Origin: Arthrobacter sp. KBS0702
Lineage (GTDB): Bacteria > Actinomycetota > Actinomycetes > Actinomycetales > Micrococcaceae
Length of the DNA: 64,000 nt
Assembly (NCBI RefSeq): GCF_005937985.2
Contig: NZ_CP042172.1
Span: 682,001-746,000 of the forward strand
Direction: 5' to 3'
Below, piece after piece: positions 11,306-21,080 of this stretch. The notes beneath the pieces are model-generated. The model ran no database searches and was not told the DNA's origin. It saw nothing but the letters and a program-made list of their open reading frames with translations. Both the position numbers and the translations under genes were made by a program. Numbering within the stretch: the first letter of the stretch is position 1; each line of letters opens with the position of its first letter.

Positions 11306-12802
11306 ATGACCAAGGAAACCGACGGGCAGCGGAGGCCGCACACCGACGGACTGCCCAAGACCGAGCCGATGTCGCCCCTGCAGGTGCGGCAGAACGCCGC
11401 CGCCAAACGCATGCTCCGCAGGCTGGTCCAGGGCGAAAACCCGCCGACGGCCCCGCTGAGCATCGTCGACCGGCTGGCCGGCAGTCCGTACGCCAACCCG
11501 ATGATCCAGGTCGGCGGCGTGGACGCGTCCGCCCGCAAGACCATCGACTTTGCCCTCAAGCTGGCCGAATCGATGTTCCGGTACGGTGCCGGGGCCCTCG
11601 AAGTGGAGACCAGCATCATCGCCATCACGGCCGCGCTGGGGTTGAAGAACATCGAGGTGGACATCACTAACCAGTCAGTGGCCATCAACTACGCGCCCAA
11701 GGACCAGACGCCCATCTCGCTGCTGCGCGTCGTGCGGTCCTGGACCAACAACTACGCCGGCCTGGCCGAGGTGCACCAGCTGGTCACGGAGATCGTGGCC
11801 GGCGGGGTCGGCCGCGAGGAAGCGGTGCGCCGGCTCGACGAGATCACGCACAGCCCGAAACCCTTCCCGCGCTGGATGGTCACCGTTGCCTTCGGCGTCT
11901 TCTCGGCAGTTTTCGTCGGCGTGCTGGGCGGGGGCCTCGCAGCCTCCGGGGTCGCCTTCCTGTCCAACCTGCTGATCAGCCTGCTGGCGCGGCAACTGGG
12001 CCGCTGGCGCACGCCGGACTTCTTCATCACGGCAGCGTGTTCCTTCGTGGTCACGCTGATCGCGTTGCTGCTGTGGCGGTTCGGCGGCAGCGTCGGAATC
12101 CAGATCGCCCCCGCCATCGTGGTGGTCGGCGGGATTCTCCTGCTGCTCCCCACCGGCCGGCTCGTCTCCTCGGTGCAGGACGCGATCAACGGCTTCCCGG
12201 TCACGGCCGCCGGCCGGTTCCTGTCCACCATGCTGACCTTCGGAGCCCTCGTCGCGGGAATCGCGGTCGGCTTCGTCGTGGGGGCGATGAGCGGGATGAA
12301 AGCCATCGATGTCACCGAAACATTCCCGCCGGTCTATCCCTTGTGGGCGCTCGTGCCGCTGGTCGCCATAGCCGTGGTCGCGATCGGCGTGACCGAACAG
12401 ACCTCACTGAAGCTGTTGCTGCCGACGGCGGCCGTCGGCGTCGTCGGACACCTCGTGTTGATCGGCGGGACGGCCGCGGGCATCGGCCCCCGGTTTGCTC
12501 CGGCCCTGGCGGCCGTCGTCATCGGTCTGCTGGCCCGGGTGGTGGCGCTCCGGATGGGAGCCCCGCAGCTGGTCGTGGCCGTGCCTGCGGCGCTCATCCT
12601 GCTGCCCGGGTTGACTATATTCCGGTCCATGTATGTATTGACGATCGAGGAATCCGAGATCCTGATGGGCGCCGGCGGGATGCTCAACGCCGGGGCAATC
12701 GTGCTCGGCGTTGCGGCCGGCATTGTGCTCGGTGACACCCTGGCCCGGCCGCTGACCCGGAGCCTGGCCAGCAACGAACGGCGCCGGGCCCGCCGCCGCT
12801 AG
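11306..12802 (+). CDS. Threonine/serine exporter family (ThrE-like) membrane protein
   Basis: 498 residues. A cytosolic N-terminal part (about 60-200, with GGVDASARKTIDFALKLAES and RYGAGALEVE) is followed by about ten hydrophobic helices from residue 190 to 480. This is the ThrE_1 plus ThrE_2 architecture of Corynebacterium ThrE, which exports L-threonine and L-serine. The C-terminus is a short arginine-rich tail. It starts 33 nt after femX on the same strand. Export of serine would fit the nearby glycine and serine catabolic genes, but substrate is inferred from the family only. Confidence 0.87.
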   Translation: MTKETDGQRRPHTDGLPKTEPMSPLQVRQNAAAKRMLRRLVQGENPPTAPLSIVDRLAGSPYANPMIQVGGVDASARKTIDFALKLAESMFRYGAGALEVETSIIAITAALGLKNIEVDITNQSVAINYAPKDQTPISLLRVVRSWTNNYAGLAEVHQLVTEIVAGGVGREEAVRRLDEITHSPKPFPRWMVTVAFGVFSAVFVGVLGGGLAASGVAFLSNLLISLLARQLGRWRTPDFFITAACSFVVTLIALLLWRFGGSVGIQIAPAIVVVGGILLLLPTGRLVSSVQDAINGFPVTAAGRFLSTMLTFGALVAGIAVGFVVGAMSGMKAIDVTETFPPVYPLWALVPLVAIAVVAIGVTEQTSLKLLLPTAAVGVVGHLVLIGGTAAGIGPRFAPALAAVVIGLLARVVALRMGAPQLVVAVPAALILLPGLTIFRSMYVLTIEESEILMGAGGMLNAGAIVLGVAAGIVLGDTLARPLTRSLASNERRRARRR

Positions 12803-12869
12803 CCTGCCCGGCAGCCGCCTGGCTGGCGCCATGCCCGGTCGCCCGGGGCCGGCGGGCCGGGACGAACGG

Positions 12870-13709
12870 CTAGATTTTGCCGATCGGCAGCTTCTTCTCG
12901 GCCTGGAAGTCGTCTTCCACCCGGCCCTGAGCCCAGTAGCCGGACAGCGAGACCTGGCCGCGCTCGAGGCCGCGCTGGGCGTAGAACACCTCGCGCAGGC
13001 CCTTCATGGAGCCGCGCTCACCGTGCGCGAAGACCTGGACGCGCCCCTCCGGCCACACGGCGTCGCGCACGGCGTCCACCAGCAGCGGGGTGCTGCCGGC
13101 CGGGGCGCCGCGGCGGGGGAGCCAGTGCAGTTCGAGGCCGGCGGGGGCGTCGAGGCCCAGGATGTCGGCCTCGCCGTCCACCTCCAGGAAGGCCAAGCCC
13201 CGGGCGTCCCGGGGCAGGGTCTCCACCGCGGCGCTGATCGCCGGCAGGGCCGACTCGTCACCCGCGAAGAGGTGCCAGTCGGCAGCGGGGTCCGGGTTGT
13301 AGCCCCCGCCCGGTCCGGTGAAGACGAGAGCGTCCCCGGCCTGGGCGGCCGCGGCCCACGGGCCGGCCAGGCCTTCGTCGCCGTGGATCACGAAGTCGAT
13401 CGCGAGCTCGGCAGCGGCTTCGTCAACCCAGCGGACGGTGTAGGTCCGGGTGTGCGGCCACTGTTCGCGCGGAAAGGATTCCCGGATGGCCCAAAGGTCC
13501 AGCGGCTGCGGATAGTCGATCCCCGGCTGCGGGAAGGCAATCTTGACGTACCGGTCCACGTAGCCGTTGTCGACGTAGCCGGCGAAACCGGGGCCACCGG
13601 CAACGATCCGGACCATGTGCGGCGAGAGCTGCTCGCGCCGCAGGACCGTGAGGCTGGTCTGGGGCCGGGAGTTCCGGTTGGCGGTGGTGGCGGCGGGGAG
13701 CGAAGTCAT
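12870..13709 (-). CDS. Siderophore-interacting protein (FAD-dependent ferric-siderophore reductase)
   Basis: 279 residues. The N-terminal flavin-binding barrel contains the FAD motif HTRTYTVRW (about 92-100). The C-terminal SIP domain has the ALPAISAAVETLP stretch and HGERGSMKGLREVFY, and ends GYWAQGRVEDDFQAEK, as in ViuB-type proteins. These enzymes reduce ferric siderophores in the cytoplasm to release iron. ATG (complement 13707-13709, reads MTSLPAATT) is preferred over longer upstream frames that run into ung. A weak IdeR-box-like palindrome overlaps its start. ung lies 25 bp upstream on the same strand. Confidence 0.9.
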   Translation of the reverse strand: MTSLPAATTANRNSRPQTSLTVLRREQLSPHMVRIVAGGPGFAGYVDNGYVDRYVKIAFPQPGIDYPQPLDLWAIRESFPREQWPHTRTYTVRWVDEAAAELAIDFVIHGDEGLAGPWAAAAQAGDALVFTGPGGGYNPDPAADWHLFAGDESALPAISAAVETLPRDARGLAFLEVDGEADILGLDAPAGLELHWLPRRGAPAGSTPLLVDAVRDAVWPEGRVQVFAHGERGSMKGLREVFYAQRGLERGQVSLSGYWAQGRVEDDFQAEKKLPIGKI

Positions 13710-13727
13710 GCGGCTAAGCCTAGCCAA
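13709..13727. promoter_or_regulatory. Weak IdeR/DtxR-box-like palindrome at the SIP start
   Basis: On the minus strand TTGGCTAGGCTTAGCCGCA contains the arms GGCTA/TAGCC. It matches 12 of 19 positions of the IdeR consensus by eye. Iron control of this gene is expected from its function, and an ideR gene lies at 31774, but the match is imperfect. Confidence 0.3.
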
Positions 13728-13734
13728 CAACGGC

Positions 13735-14514
13735 TCAGGGCAGCGGCGGCAGCTCCCAGTCCACCGTGCCGTCCCCCTGAGCGGTGAGGAGCTCATTGAC
13801 CCGGCTGAAGGGCCGGGAGCCGAAGAACCCCCGGGAAGCCGAGAGGGGGCTGGGGTGGGCGCTGGCAATCACGGCGGTGGACCCGAGCAGCGGCCGCACC
13901 CCCTCCGCTTCCTTGCCCCAGAGGACCGCGACCAGCGGAGCCGGGGCGCCGTCGTCGGAGCACCGGTGCGTCACGGCGGTGATGGCGGCGGCTGTCACGG
14001 CTTCCCAGCCCTTGCGGCGGTGCGACCCGGCCCCGCCGGCCCGGACGCTGAGGACCCTGTTGAGCAGGAGCACTCCCTGTTCCGCCCAGCGGCCCAGGTC
14101 GCCGTGGACCCGCGGCGGCAGCCCAAGGTCGGCCTCGAGCTCCTTATAGATGTTGGCCAGGCTGCGCGGGATCGGCCGGGTGGCACCGTCCACGGCGAAG
14201 GACAACCCCACGGCGTGGCCCGGGGTGGGGTAGGGGTCCTGGCCGACAATCAGCACCCGGACGCCGGCGAGCGGCTGGCGGAAGGCGCGCAGCAGGTTCG
14301 ACGGCGCCGGCAAGACCTCGTGGCCGCCGGCCACCTCGGCGGCGAGGAACCCCAGGACCGCCCGGAGGTTCGTCTCGACCGGCGCGAGTGCGGCCGCCCA
14401 GTCCGGCGCCATGAGTTCGTCCAGCGGCTGCCGCGCCATATCGGCGAAGCCCGCCGTCCCGGCAGCCGCCGGTTCGAGCTGGAACAGAGCATCGGGCTGC
14501 GACGAATTAGGCAC
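13735..14514 (-). CDS. ung: Uracil-DNA glycosylase, family 1
   Basis: 259 residues. It removes uracil from DNA to start base-excision repair. Motif A is [17 protein letters not shown] with catalytic D93. Motif B is [18 protein letters not shown] with H220, which contacts the minor groove. The sequence between them ([27 protein letters not shown]) is standard for the UNG family. The start MPNSSQPD gives about 25 residues before the conserved region. It is likely cotranscribed with the siderophore-interacting gene 25 bp downstream, although the functions are unrelated. Confidence 0.96.
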   Translation of the reverse strand: MPNSSQPDALFQLEPAAAGTAGFADMARQPLDELMAPDWAAALAPVETNLRAVLGFLAAEVAGGHEVLPAPSNLLRAFRQPLAGVRVLIVGQDPYPTPGHAVGLSFAVDGATRPIPRSLANIYKELEADLGLPPRVHGDLGRWAEQGVLLLNRVLSVRAGGAGSHRRKGWEAVTAAAITAVTHRCSDDGAPAPLVAVLWGKEAEGVRPLLGSTAVIASAHPSPLSASRGFFGSRPFSRVNELLTAQGDGTVDWELPPLP

Positions 14515-14621
14515 GATCCCATTGTCGCAGGACGCCCCGCGACCTGCCCGTTAAATGACAAGCCTGTTATTCGGCCGTAGCATGTGGGGGAGAACTATCG
14601 GAACGAGTCAGGGAGTGTGTC

Positions 14622-14939
14622 GTGGCCGAAGCAGCATCGGAGTACCTGCCGGCGGAGGGCGACCGGCTGTCGCCGGTCGCCGAAGACTCGCCGCTGAGCG
14701 GCCGGGACCAGCAGATGCTCGCCCTGGAGCGGCAGTGGTGGAAGTACGCCGGCGCCAAGGAACAGGCCATCCGGGAGCTTTTTGACCTGTCCGCCACGCA
14801 CTACTACCAGATCCTCAATGCCTTGATCGATACCGAGGCGGCGCTGGCCCACGATCCCATGCTGGTCAAGAGATTGCGTAGACTACGTACGTCACGACAA
14901 CGTGCCCGCACCGCCCGCCGTCTCGGCTCAGACGCTTAA
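14622..14939 (+). CDS. DUF3263 family protein, possible helix-turn-helix
   Basis: 105 residues. The core (about 25-85) contains LSGRDQQMLALERQWWKYAGAKEQAIRELF and YYQILNALIDTEAALAHDPMLV, the DUF3263 pattern conserved in actinobacteria. The helical arrangement resembles a DNA-binding HTH. The C-terminus is strongly basic (RLRRLRTSRQRARTARR). GTG 14622 has GGGAG six nt upstream. In related genomes this gene often precedes a LytR C-terminal-domain protein, as it does here 91 bp downstream. Function is unknown. Confidence 0.85.
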   Translation: MAEAASEYLPAEGDRLSPVAEDSPLSGRDQQMLALERQWWKYAGAKEQAIRELFDLSATHYYQILNALIDTEAALAHDPMLVKRLRRLRTSRQRARTARRLGSDA

Positions 14940-15030
14940 ACCCGCGGGAAATCCAGCCGGAGGCGCGCAAATTCGCGCAGTTACCGTCGGCGGGCCATCA
15001 GCCAGAAATCAGCAAGGACGTCGTTTTACC

Positions 15031-15657
15031 ATGACCAAGTACGCTCGGGATGAATTTGATCGGGTCCCGGAGACCTCCACGCGCCAGGGTGTCCACCGGA
15101 CGGCTTCCGCACCCCACTCCCGCCGGTTGGGTCCCATCCTCTCGTTTGGCGCCGCGGCCCTCGCGATCGGCCTCGTAGCCTTCCTCCTGCTGCCCAAGCT
15201 GGGCTTCGGCCCTGCCGGCGGATCGGCCATCACGGCGGACCAGGCCAGCAACAACGCCGCCACGTCGCAGGCCCCGAGCACGGCCGCGGCTGGCCCCACC
15301 CCTTCCGCCAGCGCCCAGCCGAGCGGCAGCATCGCCCCGGCGGCCTCGACGCCGTCCGCATCGACGGTCCCGAGCCCAGCCGTGGACAAAACCCAGCCGG
15401 TGGCGATCTACAACGGAACCGCGACGGCGGGGCTGGCCGGCCGCGTCGGATCCACGGTCACCTCCGCAGGGTGGGTCCTTGGCCCGCTCGGCAACTGGGG
15501 CGGCGCCCGCCAGCAGACCTCGGTGGTCTTCTACAACGGCCCGGCACAGAAGGCGAACGCCGAAGCACTGGGCTCGCTCCTGGGAATCGGCACCCTCGTG
15601 GATTCGGCCGAACTCAAGATGCCCCTCGTCGTCGTCCTGGGTCCCGGCTTCAAGTAG
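15031..15657 (+). CDS. Membrane-anchored LytR C-terminal domain protein
   Basis: 208 residues. A basic cytosolic N-terminus is followed by one hydrophobic helix (about 34-55). Next comes a long Ala/Ser/Pro/Thr linker (65-120), and then a LytR_C-type domain starting at [19 protein letters not shown] and ending VVVLGPGFK. The domain is found at the end of LytR-CpsA-Psr ligases and in standalone extracytoplasmic proteins of unknown role near the wall. ATG 15031 follows AAGGA by 12 nt. A longer in-frame start exists upstream but lacks support. Confidence 0.85.
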   Translation: MTKYARDEFDRVPETSTRQGVHRTASAPHSRRLGPILSFGAAALAIGLVAFLLLPKLGFGPAGGSAITADQASNNAATSQAPSTAAAGPTPSASAQPSGSIAPAASTPSASTVPSPAVDKTQPVAIYNGTATAGLAGRVGSTVTSAGWVLGPLGNWGGARQQTSVVFYNGPAQKANAEALGSLLGIGTLVDSAELKMPLVVVLGPGFK

Positions 15658-15823
15658 CACCGGCCGCCGGCGTCGGTTACGCCTCAATAACTATCCGCGC
15701 GGTCCCGGGCCCGGTCCGCACCCCGGTGGAAGGCTGTGGGTAGAGTATCTGCGGATTTGGTTTCGCATACCGCGGCGCACAACGAGGTGGGCCGTTAGCC
15801 AGCTAGCTGAAAGTGTGGAGAAG

Positions 15824-16027
15824 ATGGCACTGGGGACCGTCAAGTGGTTCAACGCCGAAAAGGGCTACGGCTTCATCACCGTCGACAGCTCCGGGGACGA
15901 CGTCTTCGTGCACTGGTCCGCGATCAACGGCGAGGGCTACCGCGCCCTCACCGAGGGCCAGCGGGTGGAGCTCGAAATCGGCGAAGGCGACAAGGGCCCG
16001 CAGGCCGAAAGCGTCCGGCCCGCCTAG
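15824..16027 (+). CDS. Cold-shock protein, CspA family
   Basis: 67 residues, a complete single cold-shock domain. The RNA-binding motifs KGYGFITV (RNP1) and DVFVHWSAI (RNP2) are intact, preceded by the usual [11 protein letters not shown]. It probably acts as a single-stranded nucleic-acid chaperone. ATG 15824 has GGAG four nt upstream. Its TAG stop shares one base with the GTG of the next gene (TAGTG), so the downstream lipoprotein may depend on its translation. Confidence 0.95.
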   Translation: MALGTVKWFNAEKGYGFITVDSSGDDVFVHWSAINGEGYRALTEGQRVELEIGEGDKGPQAESVRPA

Positions 16028-17340
16028 TGTCATTCTCCGCTGCCGTACCCGCCCCGACGAGCCCGGACCGCCGGCCGTCCGCCAGGCGGCTCCGCCGCGC
16101 GGCGGCTGCCGGCCTGGCAGCAGCCGTGGCGCTCAGTGCGTGCGCCGGGCCCACCGGCAACGCCCGGGTGGACGCCGCCGACGCCAGCGGGGACGGCACC
16201 TTGCGGATCGGCCTGATCCTGGACAACACCGGCAAACAAAGCTTCCTGAACGCCCCCCAGCTCGCGGCGGCAAAGCTGGCGGTCAAGGAGATCAACGCGG
16301 CGGGCGGCCACAAGGGCAGGCCCGTGGAACTGCTGCCGGAATCGATCGGCACGGATACGGCGTCCCAGGCCAAGAACCTTGTGGCGGCCAAGGCCGACGT
16401 CGTGATCGGACCGACCGACTCCAGCCGGGCCGCCGACGCCATTGACGTGCTCTCCCGGGCCAAGGTCGCCCTCATTTCCCCGGCCAACGCAGCACCGGGG
16501 CTCAGCAAGTACAAGAGCGGCGGCTACTACTTCCGGACCGCCGCCGCGGACATCGCGCAGGCTTCCGTGCTCGTTAAGCTCGCCAAGGACGGCGGCGCCA
16601 AGTCGATCGCCGTGCTGCACGAGGAGGGCAGCTACGGCAAGGAAGTCTCCGTGGCCGTCTCCGCTGCCGCGAAGGCCGCCGCCCTCGGTACCTCGGTCGA
16701 CGCCGAGTTCACGGCCGGCCACGCGCAGCAGGCGGCGGCGGCAGCCAAGGCGGCCTCCCCGGACGCCGTCGTGCTGGTGGCCCGGGACGGCGCCCAAGGC
16801 GCCATCGCCGAGCTCAATAACGCGGGCCTGGCCGGAAACAAGCTCGTCCTTAGCGACGGCGCCGTCAACCAGTACGGCCACGGCCTCGGCTCCAGGGCCC
16901 TGGACGGCGCCCGCGGGGTGCTCCCCGGCACCTTCCCCTCCGCACACTTCCAGGCCGAACTCGTGGCCGTCGACCCCGGCCTGAAGGACATGGCCTTCGC
17001 CGCCGAGACGTACGACGCCGTCAACCTCGCCGCCATCGCCGCTGCCGCCGCGGAGGACGACGCCGGGACCTCGATCGCCTCGAGGCTCATTGCCGTCTCC
17101 GGCGGGACGGCCGGTGCCGCAGGAACGGCGTCCGGCGAGGCCGAGGCCTGCGGGTCCTACCAGGACTGCGTGGCAGCCCTCCGCGCCGGCAAGCGCCCCG
17201 ACTACAACGGGCAGTCCGGGCCTATCAACTTCGACGCCAACGGCGACGTCACCGCCGCCGCCTACATGGTCTACAGCTACGGCTCCGACAACAACGCCAA
17301 GATGACCGGCAGCGAAACCGCCCGCAGCGCCGGCTCCTGA
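16027..17340 (+). CDS. Extracellular solute-binding lipoprotein, Leu/Ile/Val-binding (PBP type 1) fold
   Basis: 437 residues. An arginine-rich n-region (15-24) and hydrophobic stretch lead to the lipobox LSAC with C39 as the lipidated cysteine. The mature part starts LRIGLILDNTG and has two alpha/beta lobes. IGPTDSSRAADA, ALISPANAAPGLSKYKSGGYYFRTA and the late AAETYDAVNLAA are typical of branched-chain amino-acid or amide binding proteins. No permease or ATPase gene is adjacent, so it either serves a distant ABC transporter or has a sensory role. The GTG at 16027 overlaps the cold-shock gene stop by one base, an unusual pairing. Confidence 0.85.
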   Translation: MSFSAAVPAPTSPDRRPSARRLRRAAAAGLAAAVALSACAGPTGNARVDAADASGDGTLRIGLILDNTGKQSFLNAPQLAAAKLAVKEINAAGGHKGRPVELLPESIGTDTASQAKNLVAAKADVVIGPTDSSRAADAIDVLSRAKVALISPANAAPGLSKYKSGGYYFRTAAADIAQASVLVKLAKDGGAKSIAVLHEEGSYGKEVSVAVSAAAKAAALGTSVDAEFTAGHAQQAAAAAKAASPDAVVLVARDGAQGAIAELNNAGLAGNKLVLSDGAVNQYGHGLGSRALDGARGVLPGTFPSAHFQAELVAVDPGLKDMAFAAETYDAVNLAAIAAAAAEDDAGTSIASRLIAVSGGTAGAAGTASGEAEACGSYQDCVAALRAGKRPDYNGQSGPINFDANGDVTAAAYMVYSYGSDNNAKMTGSETARSAGS

Positions 17341-17391
17341 TCGCTGGTAGCGAAGAGCGCACCGTGGCGGCGGGGCCGGGGGCGGCCACTG

Positions 17392-17418
17392 CTTGCACTC
17401 TCCCCGGGGGAGTGCTAA
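17392..17418. promoter_or_regulatory. CIRCE element 1 (HrcA operator)
   Basis: CTTGCACTC-N9-GAGTGCTAA matches the consensus TTAGCACTC-N9-GAGTGCTAA with two changes in the left arm. It lies upstream of groEL. Confidence 0.9.
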
Positions 17419-17426
17419 TTATTGAC

Positions 17427-17453
17427 TTAGCACTCCCGCGTATTGACTGCTAA
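17427..17453. promoter_or_regulatory. CIRCE element 2 (HrcA operator)
   Basis: TTAGCACTC-N9-GACTGCTAA has a perfect left arm and one change in the right arm. It starts 8 bp after CIRCE 1. TTGACT (17423-17428) overlaps it and is a plausible -35 hexamer. Confidence 0.85.
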
Positions 17454-17528
17454 CACGACGCCCGGTTCGGCCGGCTGCGACGTGGCGGCGGGATCACCGG
17501 GGGCGAGAGAAACACCTGGCTGGGGTGA

Positions 17529-19274
<1,746 letters not shown>

Positions 19275-19301
19275 CCCCCACGCCGGCCACTGGCTGTTCG
19301 A

Positions 19302-19337
19302 CGACGGCGGTTCCACCTTCGGGTGGGGCCGCCGTCG
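19302..19337 (+). terminator. Hairpin after groEL
   Basis: CGACGGCGG (19302-19310) pairs with CCGCCGTCG (19329-19337), and inner TCCACC pairs with GGTGGG around a TTCG tetraloop. It lies 28 bp after the groEL stop. Confidence 0.65.
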
Positions 19338-19480
19338 GCGTTAAGACACGCTCCCGCAGTTGTGGGGGCGGCGTGCGGGACGCTCCCACACCCGAAAAAC
19401 ATTGATGAGGGAGAGCGGCGGGTGGTTTGTTGCCGGTGCTGCGGGAGCGCCGGAGTGCGGAGGTCTGGCAGGATAGTGCA

Positions 19481-20539
19481 GTGACGATTACTGCAGCGGC
19501 CGACGGTTCGGCTCTAGGAAATCCCGGTCCGGCCGGCTGGGCCTGGTACGTGAACGATGACTGCTGGCGTGCCGGCGGGTGGCCGCATGGGACCAACAAC
19601 CAGGGCGAGCTGATGGCCGTCCTGGACCTCTTCCGGTCCACGGCGCACCTAGCCGGCGAGGACCTGCACATTCTGTGCGACAGCCAGTACGTCATCAATT
19701 CGGTGACCAAGTGGATGCCGGGCTGGAAGCGCAAGGGCTGGCGGAAGTCCGACGGCAAGCCTGTGCTTAACGTCGAACTACTAAAGGAAATCGACCAGGC
19801 GCTCGTCGGGCGCAAGTACACCTTCGAGTGGGTCCGCGGCCACGCGGGCCACGACCTCAACGAGGAAGCGGACGACCGCGCGCGGGCAGCGGCCACGGCC
19901 TACCAGCAGGGCGTCGCACCCCGGCGGGGCCCCGGCTTCGTCCGCGCTGGAGGAGCCTCCGCCCCCGACCCGCAGCAGGATCCCGCAGCGCAGGTTGCCG
20001 GCGAGCCTGTTCCCGCGGGGCAGACCATGTCTGCCGCAAGCGCCCGCCGGGCCCCGGCCGCCCCGCCGGCACCCCGGGCCGGAACCCGGGAGCTGTTCGG
20101 TGAACCGACCCTGTTCGGCGAATCCGGCCTGTTCGCCGAGCCGGACCTCTTCAGCGAGCTGGAAGAGGAATCCCGGGCAGCCGCGGCCGGCGCGGAACAG
20201 ACGCCGGAGGCCACCGTAGAGGCCCTGGAGCGGGAACTGCTGCTCCCCGCGACGCGCTCCGACCTGGGACGAACGGGAGTGCTGCTGCATCCGGACTTCA
20301 CCGAGATCGGCAGCTCCGGGCGGCTCTGGACCCGCGACGAGATGATGATGGCCCTTGAGGACGATCCGGGTGTTCCCGCCGAGCTGGAGCTGATTGCCGC
20401 CGAGCGCCTTGGTGAGGGCACCGTGCTCCTGACCTACCGCAGCCACACCCGCACGGGAACGGCGCTGCGCAGTTCCCTGTGGGTCCTTGACGGTGCGCAG
20501 TGGCGGCTCCGCTTCCATCAGGGCACCCCCGAGGCCTAG
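19481..20539 (+). CDS. RNase HI fused to a C-terminal DUF4440-like domain
   Basis: 352 residues. Residues 1-140 are an RNase H fold with the four catalytic acids D8 (ADGSALGNPGPAG), E43 (NNQGELMAV), D67 (LCDSQY) and D131 (EEADDRA). This domain cuts RNA in RNA-DNA hybrids. A Pro/Ala-rich linker follows (145-204). It contains four tandem six-residue repeats LFGEPT, LFGESG, LFAEPD and LFSELE at 205-228. Residues about 240-350 form an NTF2-like DUF4440 domain (LLHPDFTEIGSSGRLWTRDEMM, LLTYRSHTRTGTALRSSLWV). GTG 19481 has AGGA seven nt upstream. The role of the C-terminal domain is unknown. Confidence 0.88.
   Translation: MTITAAADGSALGNPGPAGWAWYVNDDCWRAGGWPHGTNNQGELMAVLDLFRSTAHLAGEDLHILCDSQYVINSVTKWMPGWKRKGWRKSDGKPVLNVELLKEIDQALVGRKYTFEWVRGHAGHDLNEEADDRARAAATAYQQGVAPRRGPGFVRAGGASAPDPQQDPAAQVAGEPVPAGQTMSAASARRAPAAPPAPRAGTRELFGEPTLFGESGLFAEPDLFSELEEESRAAAAGAEQTPEATVEALERELLLPATRSDLGRTGVLLHPDFTEIGSSGRLWTRDEMMMALEDDPGVPAELELIAAERLGEGTVLLTYRSHTRTGTALRSSLWVLDGAQWRLRFHQGTPEA
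20093..20164 (+). repeat. Four tandem 18-bp coding repeats in the RNase HI fusion linker
   Basis: Units start at 20093, 20111, 20129 and 20147. Each begins CTGTTC or CTCTTC and encodes LF-(G/A/S)-E-x-x. DNA identity falls along the array, which suggests old duplication. Confidence 0.8.
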
Positions 20540-20623
20540 GAACGGCGCAGGCCCGGGCAGGCGAACTCGACTGACCGGCGTCGGGGAACATGGGCGTGCA
20601 GCAACATGGACGTGCAGGAACGG

Positions 20624-20911
20624 CTAGCCGAACCGCTGGGCGTTGTTCAGCTCGACCTGCGCGTAGTTGGCGGCGGCCGAGTTGAGCGCCAGGTTGATCG
20701 ATGCCAAAGAGGCCTCGACTTTTCCCTGGGTCAGCGCCCATTCCGTGATCAAGGCCTGGAAATTGGTGGCGGCCGCGCCGCGCCAGCTCGCCTGAAGTTC
20801 GTCCAGCCCGCGCTTCATGGACTGCACATCGGCACTGATCCTTTCGACCGTGGCCTGGACGTTGGCGGACTTGAGCTGGAGGAGTTCGGTATCGACAGAA
20901 ATGATGCTCAC
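20624..20911 (-). CDS. WXG100-family (ESAT-6-like) protein
   Basis: 95 residues, the standard length. It is predicted to form a helical hairpin with the WXG turn at WRG (ASWRGAAATNF, about 41-51). The preceding helix has VERISADVQSMKRGLDELQ. Members are exported by type VII (ESX) systems, usually as dimers. No EccC-type ATPase or partner WXG gene is nearby. GTG (complement 20909-20911) follows AAGG by about 6 nt. The C-terminus ends QRFG without a clear YxxxD/E signal, so it might depend on a partner. Confidence 0.85.
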   Translation of the reverse strand: MSIISVDTELLQLKSANVQATVERISADVQSMKRGLDELQASWRGAAATNFQALITEWALTQGKVEASLASINLALNSAAANYAQVELNNAQRFG

Positions 20912-21080
20912 GGGTTGCCTTTCGAGTGTGCCGGCAGGCAGCCGGGCATCCCGACTTAATCGCAGGGGGAGCAGGATTCCCGGCTGCCTGGGGTGGAAGC
21001 GCCCGGATCTTCCGGACCCTTTGAGCCTAGGCAGCGACGGGAACCGGCCCCAGAGGGCAGCCCGGCTATGTGGACAACCG

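Noticed and set aside
20589..20620. Member of the CATG array family near the WXG100 gene
   Set aside because: The two copies of ACATGGxCGTGCAG form a short direct repeat with a different consensus and spacing.
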